9,694 nucleotides of DNA from SAR116 cluster bacterium (GCA_002691795.1 NZIY01000052.1:9950-19643); one strand, 5' to 3'. Counted from the first letter of the stretch, positions 1-6,171 are shown. Notes: generated from the letters alone by a model not told the origin. Numbers and translations: made by a program.

Positions 1-868
1 ACCACTTGCTCCCTTCAACTCTTACACTTGAATCATTTATTTTTTTATATTTTGCTTTTGAAACATCAAGATACCCACCCGGTTCATATAAAATGTATGG
101 GTTAGCATTCTCGTAAAGCATGTGAGCAGAAACGCTATAAGGAGTAGCTTTTGTTTTTTTACTCATAGGCGTAACGGTAAAGCCCGTTTCGTCAAACTCC
201 ATTAAAATTACTCCAGAATTAGGGTTAGTTGTTGCAAGCGCTCCACATTCTGCAATTTTAGCACCATGCCACGCAGAACCTAAATTACATCCATTAGAAA
301 TTGCTAATGCAGAAATAATTGCAGTATCGGTTGAACGACCAGCAATAATTATGTCGGCTTTTGTATCAATTGCTTTTTGAATTTGTTCAGCACCAGCTAA
401 TGCTACTATATTTGAACAATCGTTAATTATTTTTTTATCTATTTTTGGAGCCCCCTCCAATGGTTTAATTTTTCCATAATCAAAATATTTTAAAATAAAT
501 CCTTTAGTCAGATCTGTCTTTAATGTTGCAATTTTAAGTTTTTCATTATTTTCTTGAGCAATTTCTTTAGTTATTTCAAGCATCCAGTCAACTGTACTGC
601 TTGTCCCACATGTTCCAGCTGTTCCAATTAACAAAGGAATTTTTGCTTCATTACGAATTTTCATTAATTTGTTCCAGTCAGTCTTTGTAGCATTTCTAGA
701 GTATTTACTAGTTCCTGTTCCTAGGTAATAAGGACCACTATCAGTTGAACCTCCGTCAATCGCAATTAAATCTGGTTTTTGTTTAATTCCATTGATCAAT
801 GCCTCATCATCAAATGGAATGCCTAAGGCTCCAGCTGGGACAAGTATTTTTATAGATTTTTTATACAT
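1..868 (-). CDS. AtuA-like (DUF1446) family protein, 3' end cut off by window edge
   Basis: Read on the minus strand from ATG at 868, the frame stays open to the window edge, giving 289 codons of a protein that in this family is usually about 450 residues. The N-terminus matches the acyclic terpene utilisation AtuA / DUF1446 family: a first strand ILVPAGALG (residues 8-16), the signature AIDGGSTDSGPYYLGTG (37-52), IGTAGTCGT (81-89), and further on IIAGRSTDTA and YEPGGYLDV. Pseudomonas AtuA belongs to a citronellol/geraniol degradation cluster, but most marine relatives have no proven substrate, so only the family call is safe. It is transcribed divergently from the small-ORF cluster that starts 75 bp away. 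The start was chosen because it sits directly before the conserved first beta strand; no clear Shine-Dalgarno is visible. Downstream genes lie outside the window. Confidence 0.85.
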   Translation of the reverse strand, partial: MYKKSIKILVPAGALGIPFDDEALINGIKQKPDLIAIDGGSTDSGPYYLGTGTSKYSRNATKTDWNKLMKIRNEAKIPLLIGTAGTCGTSSTVDWMLEITKEIAQENNEKLKIATLKTDLTKGFILKYFDYGKIKPLEGAPKIDKKIINDCSNIVALAGAEQIQKAIDTKADIIIAGRSTDTAIISALAISNGCNLGSAWHGAKIAECGALATTNPNSGVILMEFDETGFTVTPMSKKTKATPYSVSAHMLYENANPYILYEPGGYLDVSKAKYKKINDSSVRVEGSKW

Positions 869-902
869 TCTTAAGTAGCCTTAAAAGTCACAATAAACTA
901 AG

Positions 903-931
903 TTGTACATTTTGTAATTAATTAATAAATT
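903..931 (+). promoter_or_regulatory. Candidate promoter for the small-ORF cluster
   Basis: The 75-bp divergent spacer holds TTGTAC at 903-908 and TAAATT at 926-931, separated by 17 bp, which fits a weak sigma-70 promoter. The implied transcript would begin about 6 nt before the ATG at 944, so it would be almost leaderless, and no Shine-Dalgarno is seen. In such A+T-rich DNA a chance match is easy. Confidence 0.25.
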
Positions 932-943
932 GATAAAATTCAT

Positions 944-1144
944 ATGAATAATTGGAAAACTGATTTTGAAGTGAAGTTCCATTTAGAGTATTTGCATAAA
1001 GATGGAAGAATACAAAAAGATTATAATTCATTAATTGTACATGCAGAAAATGAGAGTGATGCAAGAAAAATGATTGTTAATCAATATGAGGGTTCAGAAT
1101 TTTTAAAAATTGATGAAATAGTAAAATTATGGAAATACAAATAA
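944..1144 (+). CDS. Small protein of unknown function (66 aa)
   Basis: I do not recognise this 66-residue protein. It is charged, without a signal peptide or membrane segment, and is predicted cytosolic. The stretch SLIVHAENESDARKMIVNQY (residues 29-48) has the strand-then-helix pattern (hydrophobic strand, A-E-N-E, then A+K in a helix) seen in many small alpha/beta proteins that bind or decorate other proteins. It starts with ATG with no evident ribosome binding site. Its last 16 nt overlap the start of the next ORF in another frame, which suggests translational coupling within one short operon. It is the first gene of that cluster and is divergent from the AtuA-like gene. Coding potential is supported by the overlap arrangement and the mixed, protein-like composition, not by homology. 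Confidence 0.6.
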   Translation: MNNWKTDFEVKFHLEYLHKDGRIQKDYNSLIVHAENESDARKMIVNQYEGSEFLKIDEIVKLWKYK

Positions 1145-1404
1145 ACCAAGTTAATAAGGATAAATTTAAAGTTTTCATTGAAGGTAAAATTAATACTTAT
1201 CATCTTGTTACATTGAACGATTATACTTATAAAAATATTACAAACGGGAAAAAAACTAAAGAAGAGCTAATTCTTTATAGCTTCAAATTTCTTCTGAAGA
1301 AAGAGAGTAATACTTCAATTCTTTCTGAATTTGAATTGGAAACAATAAATAATTATTTTCCAGAATATGAATTAAACATTAAAAATTGGTTGAATTTAAA
1401 TTGA
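1129..1404 (+). CDS. Conserved small hypothetical protein with C-terminal FPEYE motif (91 aa)
   Basis: This is a soluble 91-residue protein. The first half reads as beta strands (FKVFIEG near residues 13-19, YHLVTLND near 24-31), followed by a helical part with TKEELILYSFKFLLKKE (43-59), NTSILSEFEL (61-70) and YFPEYELNI (75-83). From memory, small bacterial proteins of unknown function share this layout: a strand segment ending in T-L/V-x-D, then EELI..SF.FLL.RE, NTSIL..F.L and ending YFPEYE. I therefore regard it as a real conserved family whose role is unknown; I cannot name a Pfam entry. Translation starts at an ATG inside the end of the preceding ORF (16-nt overlap), and its own end overlaps the next ORF, so it probably belongs to a co-translated cluster. 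Confidence 0.75.
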   Translation: MEIQINQVNKDKFKVFIEGKINTYHLVTLNDYTYKNITNGKKTKEELILYSFKFLLKKESNTSILSEFELETINNYFPEYELNIKNWLNLN

Positions 1405-1697
1405 TAAATATTGAAGAAAATGTTTGGGTTGTAAGGTTTGAGATCACTTTTTATGGAACAGATAATCAAGGAAAATCATTCAGAGAAATAAAAGAGAATT
1501 CTATGAAATTTGACTCTAGTTTTGAAATTCTAAATAAATTACCTTTTGTGTCTAAGGAAAATGTAGAAATTAATTTTCTTTTGTGGGTTGATAAGATATC
1601 ACCTGAGAAACTCGTGCCATTGCCTCATGATTATTATAGTGAAAATGTTAGATATGGTGAAGAATCTGTTGAAGTTTTAGAGGTGTATCAAAATTAA
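1386..1697 (+). CDS. Small protein of unknown function with TTG start (103 aa)
   Basis: I do not recognise this protein. It is acidic, soluble and without a signal peptide; the N-terminal third alternates hydrophobic and polar residues as in a beta sheet (VWVVRFEITFYGTD, residues 13-26). No ATG lies near the front of the frame: an in-frame TAA at 1380-1382 limits it, and the only nearby starts are TTG at 1386 or TTG at 1401. The second makes a TTGA overlap with the TGA stop of the preceding ORF, a classic coupling geometry that would give 98 residues. The first in-frame ATG, at 1503, would remove about 39 residues. It is the third overlapping ORF in a row, in a third reading frame. Function cannot be inferred. 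Confidence 0.6.
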   Translation: MVEFKLINIEENVWVVRFEITFYGTDNQGKSFREIKENSMKFDSSFEILNKLPFVSKENVEINFLLWVDKISPEKLVPLPHDYYSENVRYGEESVEVLEVYQN

Positions 1698-1800
1698 AAA
1701 AAATTACAAATACTATATTGTCATATTTATTATTCTATGTATTGGGCTGATGTACGGCAGATTTTTGGCATTACAAGATTTAATTCTTTTAAACAACTAA
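1693..1800 (+). CDS. Probable single-span membrane peptide with ATT start (35 aa)
   Basis: This frame has a protein-like reading that a standard ORF call with ATG/GTG/TTG starts would miss. From ATT at 1693 it would read MKKNYKYYIVIFIILCIG, continue with LMYGRFLALQDLILLNN and stop with TAA at 1798-1800. The pattern is that of a small membrane protein: a short basic N-terminus, one hydrophobic helix (about residues 8-20), then an amphipathic tail. It overlaps the end of the previous ORF by 5 nt, continuing the overlapping chain. The frame is closed upstream by TAG at 1678-1680 and contains no ATG, GTG or TTG before ATG at 1750, so the start must be ATT (or ATC at 1687). The alternative is that it is chance coding in A+T-rich DNA or the tail of a frameshifted neighbour. 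Confidence 0.45.
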   Translation: MKKNYKYYIVIFIILCIGLMYGRFLALQDLILLNN

Positions 1801-1825
1801 ACCCCTCATTTTGTTTGTTGATTTT
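1794..1825. terminator. Weak convergent hairpin between small ORFs and phosphatase gene
   Basis: CAAC-T-AAAC at 1794-1802 can pair with GTTTGTTG at 1813-1820 (eight pairs, one bulged T, 10-nt loop CCCTCATTTT), followed on the plus strand by ATTTT. It lies where the two convergent genes meet and overlaps the last codons of both. The stem is mostly A-U, so this is only a candidate terminator. Confidence 0.25.
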
Positions 1826-2381
1826 CTAAAACAACATTTTGATTAATAAGTGAATTTAAATCATGCACTACAATTCCACCGCTACTAGGGAATAATTTTG
1901 TGTATGATCCAATTACAACATAGTGTGTGACAAATAAATATGGGCCATTATTCTTATCAAGAAAAGAAATTAAAGATTTTAAATCCTCAAGAACTTTATT
2001 TTTTTCAAAATAGTTTTGATAAAAAGAATTAAGCCCTTGATGTAATTCATACTCTTTTATTCCCATCGCTTTAATGGTTTGATAACATCTGCACCAAAAA
2101 CTTGAAAAAATCTTTGAAAATTTTATTTTATTTTTTTTCAACTGTTTACCAATATTTTTTGCTTGTAAAATACCTAATTCATTTAAATTTCTTTGGGTTT
2201 TGCAGTCATTAATTTCAAAGTTTTTTGGGTCCCCAAAACCCGGTGCAATTGCGTGGCGCATAAAAAAAATTTTTGATTTTAAATTATTAATTTCATTTAA
2301 TTTAACTTCCTTTGCATTTGAATAACTTGCATAATTAAATAATAGTATTAGTGAGGTTAAAATTTTTATTAAAAAAGACAT
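1806..2381 (-). CDS. Secreted histidine phosphatase family protein
   Basis: A 191-residue member of the histidine phosphatase (phosphoglycerate-mutase-like) superfamily, branch 1. The N-terminus is a signal peptide: a short start, a hydrophobic core (ILTSLILLFNY, residues 7-17) and a likely cleavage after SNA at 21-23, so the enzyme is probably periplasmic. Catalytic features are visible: FMRHAIAPGFGDP (40-52) carries the R42-H43 pair, with H43 the nucleophile; QRNLNELG (63-70) supplies a second Arg; SSFWCRCYQT (93-102) supplies the third phosphate-binding Arg; VTHYVVIG (151-158) holds the second catalytic His. RHA replaces the commoner RHG, as is usual in this signal-peptide subgroup. Substrate is unknown; phosphate release from extracellular organic phosphate is a reasonable guess. 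It lies 71 bp downstream of metY on the same strand and may be read from its own promoter. Confidence 0.88.
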   Translation of the reverse strand: MSFLIKILTSLILLFNYASYSNAKEVKLNEINNLKSKIFFMRHAIAPGFGDPKNFEINDCKTQRNLNELGILQAKNIGKQLKKNKIKFSKIFSSFWCRCYQTIKAMGIKEYELHQGLNSFYQNYFEKNKVLEDLKSLISFLDKNNGPYLFVTHYVVIGSYTKLFPSSGGIVVHDLNSLINQNVVLENQQTK

Positions 2382-2420
2382 TTTAATTATAAATGTTAAA
2401 ATTTTAGTTTAATCATAAAT

Positions 2421-2439
2421 GAATTTACATTTTAAATTC
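2421..2439. repeat. Perfect 7-bp inverted repeat in the metY-phosphatase spacer
   Basis: GAATTTA (2421-2427) and TAAATTC (2433-2439) form a perfect inverted repeat around a 5-nt centre, 14 bp past the metY stop. On the minus strand no U-run follows, so it is not a classical terminator. It could be an operator or an mRNA-end hairpin, or chance in A+T-rich DNA. Confidence 0.3.
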
Positions 2440-2452
2440 TAAATCACATATA

Positions 2453-3754
2453 TTATATCTTGTCTAAAGATTGTTTTAAATCATTTATTATATCATTTTC
2501 ATGTTCGATACCTATTGATAATCTAACGTACCCATCAGTGACACCAGATTTTTTCATATCTTCATTATTTAATTGGGAATGAGTAGTACTGGCTGGATGT
2601 ATAGCCAAAGATCTAGCGTCTCCAATATTTGCAACATGATAAAATAATTTTAAATTATCAATGAAACGTTTTCCTGCCACTAATCCTCCTTTTAATTCAA
2701 CGCCTATTAATGCGCCTTCACCACCTTTAAGATATTCTTTAGCATTTTGTTTAAAATATTTATTTTGATTAGTTGAAAAAATTACTTTCTCAATTTTATT
2801 GCTGGTTTCTAAAAAATCTTTAACTTTTAAAGCATTTTTGCAATGTTGTTGAATTCTTAGAGATAGTGTTTCAAGTCCCTGTATTATTTGAAATGCATTA
2901 AAAGGACTTAGAGCAGAACCCAAATCACGTAAAAGAACGACTCTTGCTCTAATTATAAATGGAATATTTGCACCAGTTAATTGTGGTATTGCTTCACCCC
3001 AAATTACTCCATGATATGATTGATCGGGTTCCCAAATATTTGGTTGTCTAGATTTATTTTTTGACCAATTAAAATTTCCTGAATCTATTATTACACCACC
3101 AATACTTGTGCCATGACCGCCAATATATTTAGTTAAAGAATGTATGACTATTGCTGCACCATGTTCAATAGGTTTGCAAATAATAGGGCATGCAGTATTA
3201 TCAATTATTAATGGTATACATAATTTTTTCCCTATCTCAGCAACATTTTTAATTGGAAATACTCTGAGGGAAGGGTTAGGAAGTGTCTCAGCATAAAACA
3301 ACCTAGTCTTATTATCACATAATTTTTTAAAATTTTCTGGATCCGAAGGATCAGCATACCTTACTTCAATGCCCATAGATTTGAGCGTATTATTAAATAA
3401 ATTTATTGTTCCCCCATACAAATCAGTAGAAGCTATAATGTTATCGCCAGAACTACATAGGTTTTGAACTACAAATGTTGAAGCAGCTTGACCTGAGCTA
3501 ACGCACAATGAAGCAATACCACCTTCAAGTGCAGCAATTCTTTCTTCAAGAACATTAGTGGTTGGGTTCATAATTCGTGTATAAATATTCCCAAACTCCT
3601 TTAGTCCAAATAAATTAGCTGCATGCTCAGTTGAATTAAATTGATAAGAACTAGTTTGATGTATTGGCACTGCAACAGAAGTTTGAACATCATCTTTTCT
3701 AAAATTTCCTCCATGCAGACCTATTGTTTCAGGATATTTATATTTGTTATTCAT
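2453..3754 (-). CDS. metY: O-acetylhomoserine sulfhydrylase (MetY-type PLP enzyme)
   Basis: A 433-residue Cys/Met-metabolism PLP enzyme. Residues ETIGLHGG (9-16), VPIHQTSSYQF (29-39), GNIYTRIMNPTTNVLEERIA (55-74) and SSGQAA (86-91) are typical of the family and include the Tyr-Arg of the phosphate site. D185 in IIDNT contacts the cofactor ring nitrogen. HSLTKYIGGHGTSIGGVIID (205-224) holds the PLP lysine K209. The GGHGTSIGG loop, the large insert after it and the full length indicate MetY rather than cystathionine gamma-synthase. The reaction joins O-acetylhomoserine with sulfide to give homocysteine, or with methanethiol to give methionine. The ATG at 3754 is preferred over GTG at 3758-3760 because that GTG lies within the Shine-Dalgarno AAAGGAGTG, five bases before the ATG. 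It is divergent from an Lrp-type regulator that probably controls it. Confidence 0.9.
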   Translation of the reverse strand: MNNKYKYPETIGLHGGNFRKDDVQTSVAVPIHQTSSYQFNSTEHAANLFGLKEFGNIYTRIMNPTTNVLEERIAALEGGIASLCVSSGQAASTFVVQNLCSSGDNIIASTDLYGGTINLFNNTLKSMGIEVRYADPSDPENFKKLCDNKTRLFYAETLPNPSLRVFPIKNVAEIGKKLCIPLIIDNTACPIICKPIEHGAAIVIHSLTKYIGGHGTSIGGVIIDSGNFNWSKNKSRQPNIWEPDQSYHGVIWGEAIPQLTGANIPFIIRARVVLLRDLGSALSPFNAFQIIQGLETLSLRIQQHCKNALKVKDFLETSNKIEKVIFSTNQNKYFKQNAKEYLKGGEGALIGVELKGGLVAGKRFIDNLKLFYHVANIGDARSLAIHPASTTHSQLNNEDMKKSGVTDGYVRLSIGIEHENDIINDLKQSLDKI

Positions 3755-3759
3755 AATCA

Positions 3760-3763
3760 CTCC
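3760..3763 (-). promoter_or_regulatory. Shine-Dalgarno of metY
   Basis: On the minus strand GGAG (within AAAGGAGTG) lies 5 nt before ATG 3754. It is the clearest ribosome binding site in the window and shows that the upstream in-frame GTG (3758-3760) is part of the binding site rather than the start. Confidence 0.75.
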
Positions 3764-3817
3764 TTTTTAATAAATTTAAAAAATTTTTCTTATAATGTAA
3801 AAATTATTGTATTAAAT

Positions 3818-3832
3818 TAGAAAATATTTTGT
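3818..3832. promoter_or_regulatory. Second, partial Lrp-type box in metY/lrp spacer
   Basis: TAGAAAATATTTTGT fits 11 of 15 positions of the E. coli Lrp consensus YAGHAWATTWTDCTR; the right half-site is lost. It begins exactly 30 bp before the perfect box at 3848, about three helical turns, so both would face the same side of the DNA, as expected for cooperative Lrp binding. It lies just upstream of a possible metY -10 element (TATAAG, minus strand 3794-3789). Confidence 0.4.
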
Positions 3833-3842
3833 TAAATTAATT

Positions 3843-3848
3843 TATAAT
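3843..3848 (+). promoter_or_regulatory. Candidate -10 box of the lrp-type gene
   Basis: TATAAT is a perfect sigma-70 -10 hexamer 33 bp before the start codon at 3882. No good -35 is seen at the normal distance. The predicted start of transcription (about 3855) falls inside the adjacent Lrp box. Confidence 0.45.
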
Positions 3849-3862
3849 AGAATATTTTTCTA
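3848..3862. promoter_or_regulatory. Lrp-type operator
   Basis: TAGAATATTTTTCTA is a dyad (TAGAA, 5-bp A/T centre, TTCTA) that agrees at every one of 15 positions with the E. coli Lrp consensus YAGHAWATTWTDCTR. It lies between the divergent metY and Lrp-type genes, overlaps the last base of a TATAAT box and covers the predicted transcription start of the regulator. Binding there would repress the regulator itself and, together with the partial box 30 bp upstream, could control metY. Confidence 0.65.
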
Positions 3863-3881
3863 TTTTAGGATATTTTAAGAG

Positions 3882-4337
3882 ATGGATTATATTGACAAAA
3901 AAATAATTTTTATACTGCAACGTCAAGCAGATTTACCTTTGTCTGAAATTTCTAAAAGAGTAGGCTTATCACAAACACCATGCTGGAATAGGATTAAAAA
4001 GCTTGAAGAAGAAGGTGTTATTGAAAAAAAAGTAACAATAATCAACAAAAGAAAAATTAATTTGCCTATTACAGTTTTTCTTATGATTACTGTACGAAAT
4101 CATAACTCAGAATGGATACAAAAATTTAATGAAATTTTAAAGAAATATAAAAATATTCTGGAAGCCCATAGAATTACAGGCTCTCAAGCTGATTATATAA
4201 TAAAAATAGTTGCAGAAAGCATTGAAGAATATGATAGTTTTCAGCAAGTGTTAATTCAAAATATAAAATTTAATTCAATGTCCTCTGGTATATCACTGCA
4301 AGAACTTAAAAATACTTCTATTTTACCAATTAAATAG
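3882..4337 (+). CDS. Lrp/AsnC family transcriptional regulator
   Basis: A 151-residue, full-length Lrp/AsnC regulator. Residues 1-50 form the winged helix-turn-helix: MDYIDKKIIFILQ, then LPLSEISKRVGL (18-29), then recognition helix SQTPCWNRIKKLEEEGVI (30-47), closely like the SPTPC..R...LE...I of E. coli Lrp. Residues about 62-140 form the RAM/ligand-binding domain with the conserved turn ITGSQADY (98-105), where amino acids bind at the dimer interface. Such proteins form dimers to octamers and wrap DNA. It is divergent from metY, and the spacer has a perfect Lrp-type box, so autoregulation and control of metY by an amino acid (methionine or a relative is the obvious guess) are likely. The stop codon directly abuts the stop codon of the convergent amidohydrolase gene with no base between. 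Confidence 0.93.
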   Translation: MDYIDKKIIFILQRQADLPLSEISKRVGLSQTPCWNRIKKLEEEGVIEKKVTIINKRKINLPITVFLMITVRNHNSEWIQKFNEILKKYKNILEAHRITGSQADYIIKIVAESIEEYDSFQQVLIQNIKFNSMSSGISLQELKNTSILPIK

Positions 4338-5246
4338 TTACAAAGGGTTATAATATTTTATAGCATTTGAATAAAAAATGTTTACATGTTCTTCCATGCT
4401 TAGACTTTGAGTACATTCAAATAATGTTTCAACTATTTGATCATAAGTTGCACATAAACTATCAACAGGAAAATTTGAACCAAACATACATCTGTCAACA
4501 CCAAATTTTTCAATTAAAAAATTTACAATCACTTCGTTATTTTTTTTATTCCACTTTTGATTAGGTACACCTATTCCCGATATTTTAACTGCTACATTGG
4601 GTCTTTGACTAAATAAACTAATAGCTTCTTTCCATTTTTGAATTCCTAATTTTGACCTATCATATGGGAGGCCTGCATGATTTAGAATTATTATTGTTTT
4701 AGGAAATAAAGATGAAAGATTGAAAGCTTCTGTTAAATATTTCCAGGGAATTTGAAGATCATAGTGTAATTTATATTTTTCTAAATTTTTGTACCCTCTT
4801 AAAAAACTTTCATCACTTAATTTTACAATTTCTTTTGAATTGTCATCATAGTTTGGTTTTTGTCGAACACTTTTTACAATTAAAGATTGAGCATATTTTT
4901 TCAACAAAATGTTCGAATTTTCATGATGTAACCAAATTTGTCCAACTGCTGCATTTGGAAAACCAAATTGATCATAAAGTGATTGAAGCCACTGTATTTC
5001 TCCAAAAGGGGTTTGTGTGTCCCACTCAGCCTCCATATGAATAGTTTTTGAAACATTAAAGTTTTTTGAAACATTTTTAAAATCTTTAACTAAAAAATTT
5101 TTGCAGATTTTCTCATAATTACCGTATCTAAATTTAATAAGAGGTCTATCACAAAGCCACGGATGTTTTTTCATACTTAGATCCCAGAAATGGTGATGGG
5201 AATCAACTATCTTAAAATTTTTAGAAATGCTTTTATAATTATTCAT
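4338..5246 (-). CDS. Amidohydrolase-2 family enzyme (lactonase-like TIM barrel)
   Basis: A 302-residue member of the amidohydrolase-related family (PF04909 type), which includes L-fuconolactonase, L-rhamnono-lactonase and pyrone-dicarboxylate lactonase. The first strand carries VDSHHHFWD (14-22) with the metal-binding His cluster, followed by the characteristic HPWL. HMEAEWD (70-76) ends strand two; SVRQK (126-130) belongs to a middle strand; LNHAGLP (188-194) gives the next His; FGSNFPVD (255-262) gives the conserved catalytic Asp of strand eight. The length is normal. Start is the ATG at 5246, about 12 residues before the first strand. It is divergent from a transporter/SMP-30/Gfo-Idh operon and shares a 55-bp promoter region with a perfect palindrome. 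Lactone hydrolysis in sugar catabolism is the inferred job; the substrate is unknown. Confidence 0.85.
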   Translation of the reverse strand: MNNYKSISKNFKIVDSHHHFWDLSMKKHPWLCDRPLIKFRYGNYEKICKNFLVKDFKNVSKNFNVSKTIHMEAEWDTQTPFGEIQWLQSLYDQFGFPNAAVGQIWLHHENSNILLKKYAQSLIVKSVRQKPNYDDNSKEIVKLSDESFLRGYKNLEKYKLHYDLQIPWKYLTEAFNLSSLFPKTIIILNHAGLPYDRSKLGIQKWKEAISLFSQRPNVAVKISGIGVPNQKWNKKNNEVIVNFLIEKFGVDRCMFGSNFPVDSLCATYDQIVETLFECTQSLSMEEHVNIFYSNAIKYYNPL

Positions 5247-5254
5247 GTTATCAA

Positions 5255-5272
5255 TTTAATATATATATTAAA
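5255..5272. promoter_or_regulatory. 18-bp perfect palindrome in divergent promoter region
   Basis: TTTAATATATATATTAAA is a perfect 18-bp palindrome. It lies between the amidohydrolase start (5246) and the operon start (5302), 8 bp before a TATAAT, where a -35 element would be. This is a good place for a shared operator that represses both directions. Part of the symmetry is the simple ATATAT core, so it may instead only be A+T-rich promoter DNA. Confidence 0.4.
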
Positions 5273-5280
5273 CCATTTCA

Positions 5281-5286
5281 TATAAT
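5281..5286 (+). promoter_or_regulatory. -10 box of the transporter/SMP-30/Gfo-Idh operon
   Basis: TATAAT is a perfect -10 hexamer. It predicts transcription start near 5293, leaving about 9 nt before ATG 5302, with AAAAGG (5294-5299) very near the start codon. No recognisable -35 is present; the palindrome at 5255-5272 occupies that position. Confidence 0.5.
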
Positions 5287-5301
5287 AAAGTTCAAAAGGT
5301 A

Positions 5302-6171
5302 ATGAAAAATAACATAAAGATTGGTATACTTTTAATGGTAATTGCAACACTTTGCTTTGGTGTCATGGATGGAGTATCGAGATACCTTGCAGAGAGTTAT
5401 AATGTTTTTATTATTAACATGTTGAGGAGCTGGGTTTTAGCTTTTCTTGTTTTATTATTTGCTTGTAGAAAAAATAAAGGCATTAAAACGATTTCAAAAT
5501 CCAAAAAACCATTTCTTCAATTTTTTAGAGGTTTATTATTAATATCATGTGTTTGTATAGGAGTTTATTCATTTACAAAATTAGGGCTTGTGACCTCACA
5601 CTGTATAATTTCTGTATATCCTTTAATAGTTCTATCTTTATCTGGTTATTTTTTAGGTGAAAAAATTGGTTGGAGACGATGGACTGCTGTTTTTATTGGT
5701 TTTTTTGGTGTTTTAGTAATTTTTAACCCCGCTTCTATTACATTTGAAATTCAGCTACTATGGCCAATCTCACTTTCAATTCTTCTAGCTACCTACTCCA
5801 TACTTACTAGAAAAGTTTCTGAATTTGATAATGCTGAAACAAGTTTTTTTTGGGTAGCCATTGTAGGTTGTATTGTAATGACAATTATAGGACCTTTCTT
5901 TTGGGAAACCTTGAGGTTTGAAGATTTATATTGGTTTTTATTACTATGTTTTTTAAGCACACTAGGTCATTTTTTATTTATTAAGGCTTTAGAGACCACT
6001 CAGGCAAGTATTTTACAACCTTTTACATATCTACAGCTATTTTTTGCTTCTTTTATTGGGATTTCATTTTTTAATGATATTGTTACTGAAAGTATAATAG
6101 TTGGCGGGATAATGATAGTTGGAAGTGGTATCTTTGCATCCATAAGAACATATAAGATTAATAAAAATTAA
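5302..6171 (+). CDS. EamA/DMT-family transporter
   Basis: A 289-residue inner-membrane protein with about ten hydrophobic helices in two EamA repeats (about 7-142 and 152-283). Markers include the first-helix pattern IATLCFGVMDGVSRYLAE, the end-of-helix GEKIGWRRWTAVFIGFFGVL (119-138) closing repeat one, and in repeat two GHFLFIKALETTQASILQPF followed by helices ending GIMIVGSGIF. Basic loops (RKNKGIKTISKSKK near 56-69) follow the positive-inside rule. Members of the drug/metabolite transporter superfamily move small polar metabolites, and direction cannot be read from sequence. As first gene of an operon with a lactonase-like protein and a dehydrogenase, it may import the pathway substrate or export a product. 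The stop TAA directly precedes the next ATG (TAAATG), so translation is probably coupled. Confidence 0.9.
   Translation: MKNNIKIGILLMVIATLCFGVMDGVSRYLAESYNVFIINMLRSWVLAFLVLLFACRKNKGIKTISKSKKPFLQFFRGLLLISCVCIGVYSFTKLGLVTSHCIISVYPLIVLSLSGYFLGEKIGWRRWTAVFIGFFGVLVIFNPASITFEIQLLWPISLSILLATYSILTRKVSEFDNAETSFFWVAIVGCIVMTIIGPFFWETLRFEDLYWFLLLCFLSTLGHFLFIKALETTQASILQPFTYLQLFFASFIGISFFNDIVTESIIVGGIMIVGSGIFASIRTYKINKN

Noticed and set aside
944..1697. The three small ORFs as fragments of one frameshifted gene
   Set aside because: The second ORF begins at its own ATG and ends in what looks like a natural C-terminus (FPEYE). Neither junction has a homopolymer that would explain a shift, and the short overlaps fit translational coupling.
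3755..3760. GTG at 3758-3760 as the metY start
   Set aside because: It lies inside the Shine-Dalgarno (AAAGGAGTG); the ATG at 3754 has ideal spacing.
4367..5044. Plus-strand open frames at 4367-4564 and 4835-5044 inside the amidohydrolase gene
   Set aside because: They are antisense to a well-conserved enzyme, have compositions typical of shadow frames and show no recognisable domain.
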